Source of the DNA: Allobaileyella intestinalis
GTDB taxonomy: Bacteria; Bacillota; Clostridia; Peptostreptococcales; Anaerovoracaceae
Reading direction: 5' to 3'
DNA: 64,000 nucleotides
Assembly: GCF_009695865.1 (NCBI RefSeq)
Contig: NZ_VUNB01000001.1
Span: forward strand, 352,472-416,471
A model generated the notes under the pieces. It worked only from the letters and a program-made list of their open reading frames with translations, searched no databases and had not been told where the DNA came from. A program made the position numbers and the translations under genes. Positions 17,246-24,378 of this stretch are shown here, one piece after another (position 1 is the first letter of the stretch; every line of letters starts with the position of its first letter).

Positions 17246-19360
17246 ATGGCAGTAAAAACTTCATCTGCAAAGAAAACGACGAAAACTACCAGAAAAAAAA
17301 CACTGCTTGTAGTAGAGTCTCCATCGAAGGCAAAGATCATCAGCAAGTATCTGGGATCTTCCTACAAGGTCATTGCTTCCGTAGGTCATGTAAGAGATCT
17401 GCCTAAGAGCAGACTGGGTGTTCAGGTAGAAGACAACTTTGAACCTGAATACATTAATATAAGAGGAAAAGGCGATACCATAAAGGCTATAAAGAAGGAA
17501 GGCAAAGCAGCATCAAAGATCCTTCTGGCTACGGACCCGGACCGTGAGGGAGAAGCTATTGCCTGGCATCTGGCATATATTCTGGACATAGATCCTATGT
17601 CGGATTGCAGAGTGACTTTTAATGAAATCAATAAAGATGCAGTCAAGGAGGCTATTAAGCATCCTAGACCAATCGATATGGGACTTGTAGATGCACAGCA
17701 GGCAAGGCGTGTTCTTGACCGCCTTGTTGGATACCAGATCAGCCCCCTTCTGTGGAAAAAGGTGAGAAGGGGATTGTCTGCCGGCAGAGTCCAGTCGGCA
17801 GCATTAAAGATGCTGTGTGACAGAGAAAAAGAAATTAACGACTTTGTTCCTGCTGAGTATTGGAATCTCTATGCAGATTTTGAAGATGGTTTCAGGGCAC
17901 AGCTCTCTAAAATTTCAGGAAAGAAAGCAGAGATTCCTGACGGAGCAAATGCTGAAGAAATTGCCGAAGACCTGAGAAAAGGCCAGTTTACTGTGGGAGA
18001 GGTGAAGCAGGGACACAGGAGTCCAAAGGCCTATGCTCCTTTTACTACTTCCAGCCTTCAGCAGGATGCTTCCATAAAGCTGGGATTCCAGACAAGGAAG
18101 ACCATGCAGATTGCACAGCAGTTATATGAAGGAATTGAAATAAAAGGAAGAGGAGCAAGAGGTCTGGTTACATACATCAGAACAGACTCTGTTCGTATTT
18201 CGGAAGTTGCAAGAGCTGCTGCCCGCGACTTCATTACTGAAAAATATGGAAATCAGTACGTTGGAAACAACTTTTATTCAAACAAGAAAAAGGACATACA
18301 GGATGCCCACGAGGCAATCCGTCCTTCAGACGTTACACTTACTCCTGAAGAGGCCAGGGGCTCACTGACACCAGATCAGTTCAAGCTATATACTCTGATC
18401 TGGACCAGATTTGTGGCTTCCCAAATGGCACCTGCACAGGTGGACACTCTGACCATCAAAGTTAACAGCGGAATTTACGAGCTGAAGGCCAGCGGTTCAA
18501 GACAGGTGTTTGACGGATGGAGAAAGGTATATAAAACCTCTGCCCAGGGGGAGGAGAAAGATCTTCCGATGCTGGAAGAAGGCAGCTCTCTCTCATTAAA
18601 GGAAATAATAAAAGAACAGAAATTTACCCAGCCGCCGGCAAGGTATACCGAAGCCGGACTGGTAAAAGAAATGGAAGAGCAGAACATTGGCCGTCCAAGT
18701 ACATACGCTGCCATTATTTCCACCCTTACAACGAGAAAATACGTAAAGAGAGAGAAAAAAAGTCTGGTGCCAACAAAGCTTGGCTTTGATGTGACTGGAA
18801 TTTTGCAGAGCTATTTCACTGACATCGTTGATGTTAAGTTCACAGGTGAACTGGAAGACAAACTTGATGATGTGGAGATGAAAAAAGAAGCCTGGAAGCA
18901 GGTAATAAACGATTTTTACGGCGGATTCAGCAAGGAGCTGAAGGTTGCAGAAGAGGAAGTGGAGAAGATTCAGCAGGAAGTAGTTCTCAGCGATCAGGTA
19001 TGCCAGCTTTGCGGAAGGCCTATGGCAATTAAGGAAGGCCGCTTTGGGAAATTCCTTGCATGCACCGGTTATCCTGAATGCAAGAATACCATGCCTATTA
19101 TTAAGAAAACGGGGGTAAAGTGCCCTAAGTGCGGCAAAGACATAATTGAAAAGAAAAGCCGTAAGAGGGGGAGAATTTTCTACGGGTGCATGGGCTACCC
19201 GGACTGCGATGTTGTCTACTGGGATAAGCCTGTGGGAAGAGCCTGCCCTGAATGCGGTTCAATGCTGGTAGAAACCAAGGGCAAAACGAAGACAATCAAA
19301 TGTTCTAATCCGGAGTGCAAGTACAAGGAAAAGAAAGAAGATGAAAAGGATGAGGCTTAG
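17246..19360 (+). CDS. topA: DNA topoisomerase I
   Basis: This type IA topoisomerase relaxes negative supercoils. The 704 residues show the Toprim domain (LLVVESPSKAKII; ATDPDREGEAIAWH), the active-site Tyr within GLVTYIRTDSVR near residue 310, and three C-terminal Cys4 zinc ribbons from about residue 584 (CQLCGRP...CTGYPEC; CPKCG...CMGYPDC; CPECG...CSNPEC). A Lys/Thr-rich stretch precedes the Toprim domain. It follows dprA with a 140-base gap in which I see no other gene, the same dprA-topA order as in Bacillus subtilis. Confidence 0.97.
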   Translation: MAVKTSSAKKTTKTTRKKTLLVVESPSKAKIISKYLGSSYKVIASVGHVRDLPKSRLGVQVEDNFEPEYINIRGKGDTIKAIKKEGKAASKILLATDPDREGEAIAWHLAYILDIDPMSDCRVTFNEINKDAVKEAIKHPRPIDMGLVDAQQARRVLDRLVGYQISPLLWKKVRRGLSAGRVQSAALKMLCDREKEINDFVPAEYWNLYADFEDGFRAQLSKISGKKAEIPDGANAEEIAEDLRKGQFTVGEVKQGHRSPKAYAPFTTSSLQQDASIKLGFQTRKTMQIAQQLYEGIEIKGRGARGLVTYIRTDSVRISEVARAAARDFITEKYGNQYVGNNFYSNKKKDIQDAHEAIRPSDVTLTPEEARGSLTPDQFKLYTLIWTRFVASQMAPAQVDTLTIKVNSGIYELKASGSRQVFDGWRKVYKTSAQGEEKDLPMLEEGSSLSLKEIIKEQKFTQPPARYTEAGLVKEMEEQNIGRPSTYAAIISTLTTRKYVKREKKSLVPTKLGFDVTGILQSYFTDIVDVKFTGELEDKLDDVEMKKEAWKQVINDFYGGFSKELKVAEEEVEKIQQEVVLSDQVCQLCGRPMAIKEGRFGKFLACTGYPECKNTMPIIKKTGVKCPKCGKDIIEKKSRKRGRIFYGCMGYPDCDVVYWDKPVGRACPECGSMLVETKGKTKTIKCSNPECKYKEKKEDEKDEA

Positions 19361-19503
19361 GTCAATGTTCATGGCCAAGGCCCTTTTCACATATCAATAA
19401 TATGGTTAACATAGAGATGACATCAAATAATGAGATATTCTCATTGTGACTTTGAGATTAATTAAAATAGAGCGGACAACAGTTCCGCAGAAAGGAATGC
19501 CTA

Positions 19504-20043
19504 ATGGTAGAATTTCATGCAACTACTATCTGCGCAGTTAAAAGGCCAAACGGAGATATCTGCATTGGCGGCGACGGCCAGGTAACAATGGGTGAAACCA
19601 CCATAATGAAAAATGGTGCAAAGAAAGTAAAGAAGATTTATAAGGGAAAAGTTCTCAGCGGATTTGCAGGATCCGTTGCGGATGCTTTTTCTCTTACGGA
19701 TAAATTCGAAAGCAAGCTTGAAGAACATGATGGAAACTTGAAAAGAGCAGCTGTGGATCTGGCTCAGTACTGGAGAAGTGACAAGGCAGCAAGAAGCCTT
19801 GAAGCATTGATGATCGTTGTTGATGAAAACGATATGCTGGTCATTTCTGGCAACGGAGAGGTAATTGTTCCGGATAAGGATGTGGTTGCTATCGGATCTG
19901 GCGGAAATTATGCCTATTCAGCTGCAACAGCACTTTATGAAAACACAGACCTGGACGCAGAGTCCATAGTCAGAAAATCACTGGAAATCGCTTCCAATAT
20001 CTGCGTTTATACTAACAACAATATCTCAGTAGAGAAGCTGTAG
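19504..20043 (+). CDS. hslV: ATP-dependent protease peptidase subunit HslV (ClpQ)
   Basis: HslV is the proteasome-like peptidase ring of the HslUV protease. The 179 residues match ClpQ closely: FHATTICAV with the catalytic Thr exposed after a short propeptide, [25 protein letters not shown], and [17 protein letters not shown]. As in other Bacillota, several residues precede the catalytic Thr, unlike the MTT start of Escherichia coli. It lies 57 bases ahead of its unfoldase hslU. The xerC/codV gene that often precedes it is absent. Confidence 0.95.
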   Translation: MVEFHATTICAVKRPNGDICIGGDGQVTMGETTIMKNGAKKVKKIYKGKVLSGFAGSVADAFSLTDKFESKLEEHDGNLKRAAVDLAQYWRSDKAARSLEALMIVVDENDMLVISGNGEVIVPDKDVVAIGSGGNYAYSAATALYENTDLDAESIVRKSLEIASNICVYTNNNISVEKL

Positions 20044-20100
20044 CGTATGGACATGGAAGATAATTCTGAAAATAACATCCAGTGATTAAGGAGACAGAAA

Positions 20101-21543
20101 ATGAGTGAGAACATTAAGGACATGACTCCGAAACAAATTGTTGCGGAGCTGGACAAATACATAATAGGTCAGTCAGAAGCCAAGAAGTCCGTGGCTATTG
20201 CGCTGAGAAACAGGTATAGAAGAAACAAGCTCAGCGATGAAATGAGAGAAGAAATCACACCGAAAAATATCCTCATGATGGGACCTACCGGTGTTGGTAA
20301 GACTGAAATTGCCCGCAGGCTGGCAAAGATAATGGATGCTCCCTTCGTTAAGGTGGAAGCCACTAAGTTTACAGAGGTTGGTTATGTAGGCAGAGACGTG
20401 GATTCCATGGTAAGAGATTTGGTTGAGGCTTCCATCAGATTGCAAAAGCAAAAGAGAATTGCTGAGAAAAGAGAAACAGCTCAGTCCCTTGCTGAGGACA
20501 GAATCGTTGAAGCTATTATTCCTGATGGCGATACCCACAAGGATAACAAGAAATCTTCCAATCCTTTTGACATGATTATGAATGGAGGAGGGTATACAAG
20601 CCAGAAGGCAGAGTATGAAGCTAAACAAAAGGCAGAAAACCAGCAGAACGGCCCGTCCAGAAGTGAGATTGACCTTGCCAGAGAACAGGTGAAGAGAGAC
20701 CTGAGAGATGGAAAACTGGAGGATACTCTGATCGAAATCGAGGTCGAAGAAGCGCCGAAGACTAATCAGCTGGATATGCAGAATGAAGGCGTTGGAATAG
20801 CTATTGGAAACATCTTCGGAGATATGATGCCTAAGAAGATGAAACATAAGAAGGTGACCGTCAAGGAAGCAAGAAGAATCCTTACTGAAGAGGAAGCCAA
20901 TAAGCTTATTGACATGGATCAGGTAGTGGACGAGGCACTGGACAATGCCGAGCAGAACGGAATTATATTTATCGACGAAATCGATAAGATTGCTTCAGGC
21001 AGTTCTATGCGCTCAGGTGCAGACGTTTCAAGAGAGGGAGTACAGAGAGACATTCTTCCAATCGTGGAAGGAAGTGTTGTGAACACCAAGCATGGCCCTG
21101 TAAAAACCGACCATATGCTCTTTATAGGTGCAGGCGCATTCCATACAGCAAAACCTTCAGATCTGATTCCAGAACTCCAGGGACGTTTCCCTATAAACGT
21201 AGAACTGAAGAACCTGGACAAAGAAGACTTCAAACAGATCCTCACTGTACCTGAAAACGCTGTAACTAAGCAGCAGAAAGCTTTGCTGGAAACAGAAGGA
21301 GTTCATATCGAATTCACAGATGATGCCATAGATGAAATAGCAGAAATGGCTTATCTTATGAACGAGCAAACTGAAAATATTGGAGCAAGAAGACTTCACA
21401 CTATTCTGGAGGTTCTGATGGAGGATCTCTCCTTCCGTTTACCTGACCCTGAAATCAGCGATGTAACAATTGACAGAGAAGATGTTCAGAAATGCTTCAA
21501 AGAGAAGGTAAAAGAAGCTGACGTAGACAAATACATTCTTTAA
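20101..21543 (+). CDS. hslU: HslU (ClpY) AAA+ unfoldase subunit
   Basis: HslU unfolds substrates and feeds them to HslV. The 480-residue length is typical. Walker A MGPTGVGKTEIARRL lies near residue 60, followed by the pore motif EATKFTEVGYVGRDVDSMVRDL. The charged, helical I-domain spans roughly residues 110-240. Walker B IIFIDEIDKIA is near 287, and the sensor II region GARRLHT is near 428. AAGGAG sits just ahead of ATG 20101. The next gene in B. subtilis would be codY; here it is a YigZ-family gene. Confidence 0.96.
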   Translation: MSENIKDMTPKQIVAELDKYIIGQSEAKKSVAIALRNRYRRNKLSDEMREEITPKNILMMGPTGVGKTEIARRLAKIMDAPFVKVEATKFTEVGYVGRDVDSMVRDLVEASIRLQKQKRIAEKRETAQSLAEDRIVEAIIPDGDTHKDNKKSSNPFDMIMNGGGYTSQKAEYEAKQKAENQQNGPSRSEIDLAREQVKRDLRDGKLEDTLIEIEVEEAPKTNQLDMQNEGVGIAIGNIFGDMMPKKMKHKKVTVKEARRILTEEEANKLIDMDQVVDEALDNAEQNGIIFIDEIDKIASGSSMRSGADVSREGVQRDILPIVEGSVVNTKHGPVKTDHMLFIGAGAFHTAKPSDLIPELQGRFPINVELKNLDKEDFKQILTVPENAVTKQQKALLETEGVHIEFTDDAIDEIAEMAYLMNEQTENIGARRLHTILEVLMEDLSFRLPDPEISDVTIDREDVQKCFKEKVKEADVDKYIL

Positions 21544-21553
21544 TGGGGTAGAA

Positions 21554-22183
21554 ATGCAGCTGTACAAATCAGTTTACAGAGCTGGAGAATTCCGGGAAAC
21601 TATAAACAAGTCAATATTCATTGCACACGTGTCTCCGGTCAGAGATGACCGGGAGGCACGTGAATTTATTGCATGCATTAAAGAAGGATATAAGGATGCA
21701 ACTCATAATGTTCCTGCTTTTGTTACTGGAAATAAACAAGAACACCAATGGGCAAGTGACGATGGAGAACCCCAGGGTACTTCTGGGCCGCCTGTACTGA
21801 ATCTGCTTACAGAAAAGGAGCTGACGAACCTTGCCGTTGTGGTGACCAGGTATTTTGGCGGAATAAAACTGGGAACAGGGGGGCTTGTCAGAGCCTATTC
21901 ATCGGCAGCCAGAGGAGCAATAGAAAACGCAGGAATTTGTTCTGTTAACAGCGTGGTAGCTGTTAAATGCAGAATGGAATATTCCTATCTGAACAAGCTG
22001 AGATCAATGGAAAAAGATGGAGGCTTTTATATCTGTAACGAAGAATATACTGACAAGATAACCGTAGAGCTGAAAGCAGATTCGGAGAAAAGGGAAGAGC
22101 TTTTGTCTATGATAGGCAACCTGACTTCCGGAAAGGGAGAGATCCTGGACATAGCAGAAGGAACTCACAGAATACTGCTGTGA
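21554..22183 (+). CDS. YigZ/IMPACT-family protein
   Basis: This 209-residue cytosolic protein has the UPF0029/IMPACT N-terminal domain, recognised by KSIFIAHVSPVRDDREAREFI, the SDDGEPQGTSGPPVL motif and RYFGGIKLGTGGLVRAYSSAA, plus the C-terminal DUF1949 ferredoxin-like domain. Eukaryotic IMPACT modulates the Gcn2 stress kinase; bacterial members bind nucleic acid or ribosomes in some reports, but no firm function is known. It starts 10 bases after hslU, so the two are probably co-transcribed. Confidence 0.88.
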   Translation: MQLYKSVYRAGEFRETINKSIFIAHVSPVRDDREAREFIACIKEGYKDATHNVPAFVTGNKQEHQWASDDGEPQGTSGPPVLNLLTEKELTNLAVVVTRYFGGIKLGTGGLVRAYSSAARGAIENAGICSVNSVVAVKCRMEYSYLNKLRSMEKDGGFYICNEEYTDKITVELKADSEKREELLSMIGNLTSGKGEILDIAEGTHRILL

Positions 22184-22291
22184 TTAAACGAAAACCAGTG
22201 GGTTTAGGATGAAAAAAGCAGGAATTCCTCTGATTTTAGCTGGATTCTGACAGGTTAGAAATAAAAAATACATTTTTTATAAAAAAAGTGC

Positions 22292-22320
22292 TTGCATTAA
22301 GAGTCGGCTTATACTAAAAT
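22292..22320 (+). promoter_or_regulatory. tRNA operon promoter P1
   Basis: TTGCAT (22292-22297) and TAAAAT (22315-22320) with a 17-base spacer, preceded by an A/T-rich tract (22259-22288) that could act as an UP element. It lies in the 335-base gene-free stretch after the YigZ gene, which holds three such promoters and no convincing gene. Confidence 0.6.
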
Positions 22321-22380
22321 AAACAAGTCGCACGGATGAATAGCGAAGTCTTCTGAGAAAAGAATGATTCAAAATTCCTC

Positions 22381-22409
22381 TTGACAACGGCAAACAAGTC
22401 TGCTAAAAT
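22381..22409 (+). promoter_or_regulatory. tRNA operon promoter P2
   Basis: A consensus TTGACA (22381-22386), a 17-base spacer and TAAAAT (22404-22409). It is the strongest of the three promoters ahead of the tRNA cluster. Confidence 0.75.
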
Positions 22410-22471
22410 ACTTCTTGCAGTCGTGAGAAACGTAAGACGTTGAGCAGACTGCAGCACTCATCAAATGTATC

Positions 22472-22500
22472 TTGACGATGAACGATGAATCGTTTAGAAT
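22472..22500 (+). promoter_or_regulatory. tRNA operon promoter P3
   Basis: TTGACG (22472-22477), a 17-base spacer and TAGAAT (22495-22500). The predicted start falls about 10 bases ahead of the first tRNA. Confidence 0.7.
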
Positions 22501-22518
22501 GACAGGGTGTCTGGTGAT

Positions 22519-22594
22519 GGACGCTTAGCTCAGCTGGGAGAGCATCTGCCTTACAAGCAGAGGGTCATAGGTTCGAGCCCTATAGCGTCCACCA
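22519..22594 (+). tRNA. tRNA-Val (TAC)
   Basis: A full cloverleaf with acceptor GGACGCT/AGCGTCC, anticodon loop CTTACAA and encoded CCA. First gene of the 17-tRNA operon. Confidence 0.97.
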
Positions 22595-22600
22595 ATTTAT

Positions 22601-22677
22601 GGCCGGGTAGTTCAGTTGGTTAGAATGCCAGCCTGTCACGCTGGAGGTCGACGGTTCGAGCCCGTTCCCGGTCGCCA
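22601..22677 (+). tRNA. tRNA-Asp (GTC)
   Basis: Acceptor GGCCGGG/CCCGGTC, anticodon stem CCAGC/GCTGG, loop CTGTCAC, CCA encoded. Confidence 0.97.
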
Positions 22678-22707
22678 ATTGATGCATTTCTGGATGTGTC
22701 AGCTTAT

Positions 22708-22782
22708 GCTGATGTGGCTCAACGGTAGAGCAGCTGATTTGTAATCAGCAGGTTGGGGGTTCGATTCCCTCCATCAGCTCCA
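22708..22782 (+). tRNA. tRNA-Thr (TGT)
   Basis: Acceptor GCTGATG/CATCAGC, anticodon stem GCTGA/TCAGC, loop TTTGTAA, CCA encoded. Confidence 0.97.
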
Positions 22783-22788
22783 AATTTT

Positions 22789-22873
22789 CGAGGGATTCCC
22801 GAGCGGCCAAAGGGGGCGGACTGTAAATCCGTTAGCTGTGCTTTCGATGGTTCGAATCCATCTCCCTCGACCA
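22789..22873 (+). tRNA. tRNA-Tyr (GTA)
   Basis: Acceptor CGAGGGA/TCCCTCG, loop CTGTAAA and a long variable arm (class II), CCA encoded. Confidence 0.97.
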
Positions 22874-22879
22874 ACATAT

Positions 22880-22954
22880 GCGGAAGTGGCTCAGGGGTAG
22901 AGCATCGCCTTGCCAAGGCGAGGGTCGCGAGTTCGAATCTCGTCTTCCGCTCCA
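22880..22954 (+). tRNA. tRNA-Gly (GCC)
   Basis: Acceptor GCGGAAG/CTTCCGC, anticodon stem TCGCC/GGCGA, loop TTGCCAA, CCA encoded. Confidence 0.97.
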
Positions 22955-22958
22955 ATAT

Positions 22959-23032
22959 GCAGATGTCGTATAATGGTAATACCTCAGCCTTCCAAGCTGA
23001 AGCCGCGGGTTCGATTCCCGCCATCTGCTCCA
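22959..23032 (+). tRNA. tRNA-Gly (TCC)
   Basis: Acceptor GCAGATG/CATCTGC, anticodon stem TCAGC/GCTGA, loop CTTCCAA, CCA encoded. Confidence 0.97.
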
Positions 23033-23041
23033 CAATTAAAA

Positions 23042-23098
23042 ATCCATACGAAGCGCCGACTTGTTCGGCGTTTTCTGTAGCCAATCAGCCGTATGGAT
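23042..23098 (+). repeat. Nested inverted repeat between tRNA-Gly and tRNA-Arg
   Basis: ATCCATACG (23042-23050) is the exact reverse complement of CGTATGGAT (23090-23098). Inside it, CGCCGA (23054-23059) and TCGGCG (23065-23070) form a second hairpin followed by TTTT. The inner hairpin resembles a short terminator or processing signal. The outer arms would bring both flanks together. Confidence 0.75.
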
Positions 23099-23102
23099 AT
23101 GT

Positions 23103-23179
23103 GGGCCCATAGCTCAGTTGGATAGAGCAACGGCCTTCTAAGCCGTGTGTCCGGGGTTCGAATCCCTGTGGGCTCACCA
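23103..23179 (+). tRNA. tRNA-Arg (TCT)
   Basis: Acceptor GGGCCCA/TGGGCTC, anticodon stem ACGGC/GCCGT, loop CTTCTAA, CCA encoded. Confidence 0.97.
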
Positions 23180-23220
23180 ATATTATTAATAGACTTTGAG
23201 TATGCAGCCGGCCTTGATAA

Positions 23221-23296
23221 TGGGGTATAGCCAAGTGGTTAAGGCAACGGACTTTGACTCCGTTATTCGTAGGTTCGAGTCCTGCTACCCCAGCCA
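23221..23296 (+). tRNA. tRNA-Gln (TTG)
   Basis: Acceptor TGGGGTA/TACCCCA, anticodon stem ACGGA/TCCGT, loop CTTTGAC, CCA encoded. Confidence 0.97.
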
Positions 23297-23301
23297 TTTA
23301 T

Positions 23302-23377
23302 GACCCATTAGCTCAGGTGGCAGAGCACTTGACTTTTAATCAAGGTGTCCGGAGTTCGAATCTCCGATGGGTCACCA
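23302..23377 (+). tRNA. tRNA-Lys (TTT)
   Basis: Acceptor GACCCAT/ATGGGTC, anticodon stem CTTGA/TCAAG, loop CTTTTAA, CCA encoded. Confidence 0.97.
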
Positions 23378-23388
23378 AATTAATATTC

Positions 23389-23477
<89 letters not shown>

Positions 23478-23490
23478 TAAGACACGCTTT

Positions 23491-23584
23491 GGAGAAGTAC
23501 TCAAGAGGCTGAAGAGGACGGTTTGCTAAACCGTTAGGGTTCGGTATTAGGGCCGCATGGGTTCGAATCCCATCTTCTCCGCCA
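23491..23584 (+). tRNA. tRNA-Ser (GCT)
   Basis: Acceptor GGAGAAG/CTTCTCC, anticodon stem ACGGT/ACCGT, loop TTGCTAA, long variable arm, CCA encoded. Confidence 0.97.
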
Positions 23585-23589
23585 ATTAT

Positions 23590-23665
23590 AGGGGTATAGC
23601 TCAGTTGGTAGAGCAGCGGTCTCCAAAACCGCGTGCCGTGGGTTCGAATCCTACTGCCCCTGCCA
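23590..23665 (+). tRNA. tRNA-Trp (CCA)
   Basis: Acceptor AGGGGTA/TGCCCCT, anticodon stem GCGGT/ACCGC, loop CTCCAAA, CCA encoded. Confidence 0.97.
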
Positions 23666-23669
23666 TTTA

Positions 23670-23746
23670 CGGGGTGTAGCGCAGCTTGGTAGCGCAACTG
23701 GTTTGGGACCAGTGGGCCGCGGGTTCAAATCCTGCCACCCCGACCA
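23670..23746 (+). tRNA. tRNA-Pro (TGG), copy 1
   Basis: Acceptor CGGGGTG/CACCCCG, anticodon stem ACTGG/CCAGT, loop TTTGGGA, CCA encoded. Identical in sequence to the copy at 23897. Confidence 0.97.
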
Positions 23747-23774
23747 TTTCTGAATTACGAACATGTGTGTACAT

Positions 23775-23851
23775 CGGGGTGTAGCGCAGTCCGGTAGCGC
23801 AACTGGTTCGGGATCAGTGGGTCGCAGGTTCGAATCCTGCCACTCCGACCA
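23775..23851 (+). tRNA. tRNA-Pro (CGG)
   Basis: Very similar to its two neighbours but with loop TTCGGGA (anticodon CGG). It has one wobble pair in the acceptor (CGGGGTG/CACTCCG) and one in the anticodon stem (ACTGG/TCAGT). It looks like a diverged duplicate of tRNA-Pro(TGG). Confidence 0.95.
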
Positions 23852-23896
23852 TGTTCTTTTTCAGGGTGTGGGTGGAGATTGCAAATATTATGAAGA

Positions 23897-23973
23897 CGGG
23901 GTGTAGCGCAGCTTGGTAGCGCAACTGGTTTGGGACCAGTGGGCCGCGGGTTCAAATCCTGCCACCCCGACCA
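23897..23973 (+). tRNA. tRNA-Pro (TGG), copy 2
   Basis: Base-for-base the same as the copy at 23670-23746, with a different flank, so a recent duplication or one kept identical by conversion. Confidence 0.97.
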
Positions 23974-23987
23974 TTTTTTCTCAACGT

Positions 23988-24064
23988 GGGCCATTAGCTC
24001 AGTTGGTCAGAGCATCCGGCTCATAACCGGCAGGTCCTGGGTTCAAGTCCCCGATGGCCCACCA
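23988..24064 (+). tRNA. tRNA with CAT anticodon (elongator Met, or Ile2)
   Basis: Acceptor GGGCCAT/ATGGCCC is fully paired, so this is not the initiator type. The loop is CTCATAA. Elongator Met is more likely; a lysidine-modified tRNA-Ile2 cannot be excluded by eye. The anticodon and T stems each carry one apparent mismatch. Confidence 0.88.
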
Positions 24065-24082
24065 TATAAATTGATAGATTAT

Positions 24083-24158
24083 GCCCAGATAGCTCAGTTG
24101 GTAGAGCATGTGACTGAAAATCACAGTGTCCTTGGTTCAATTCCGAGTCTGGGCACCA
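24083..24158 (+). tRNA. tRNA-Phe (GAA)
   Basis: Acceptor GCCCAGA/TCTGGGC, anticodon stem TGTGA/TCACA, loop CTGAAAA, CCA encoded. Last gene of the tRNA operon. Confidence 0.97.
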
Positions 24159-24186
24159 ACATCCTCTTTTCAGGGGATGTTTTTTT
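24158..24186 (+). terminator. Terminator of the tRNA operon
   Basis: AACATCCTC pairs with GGGGATGTT (one wobble), followed by a T run, immediately after the CCA of tRNA-Phe. Confidence 0.9.
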
Positions 24187-24378
24187 ATGCCTTCTATGTG
24201 AATCCATTTCTACATATCCATACATGCCCACATAAGAGGGTTTTGAAGAAATTCACATAAAAATACAATGGATATCTTCATTTTCTTTTGTTATCGTCCT
24301 GAAAATTTCATATAATAAAAAGCTAGAGTATTGTTTCGAAAATATGACTGTATTTTTAGCCAGGGGAGGAAACACAGA

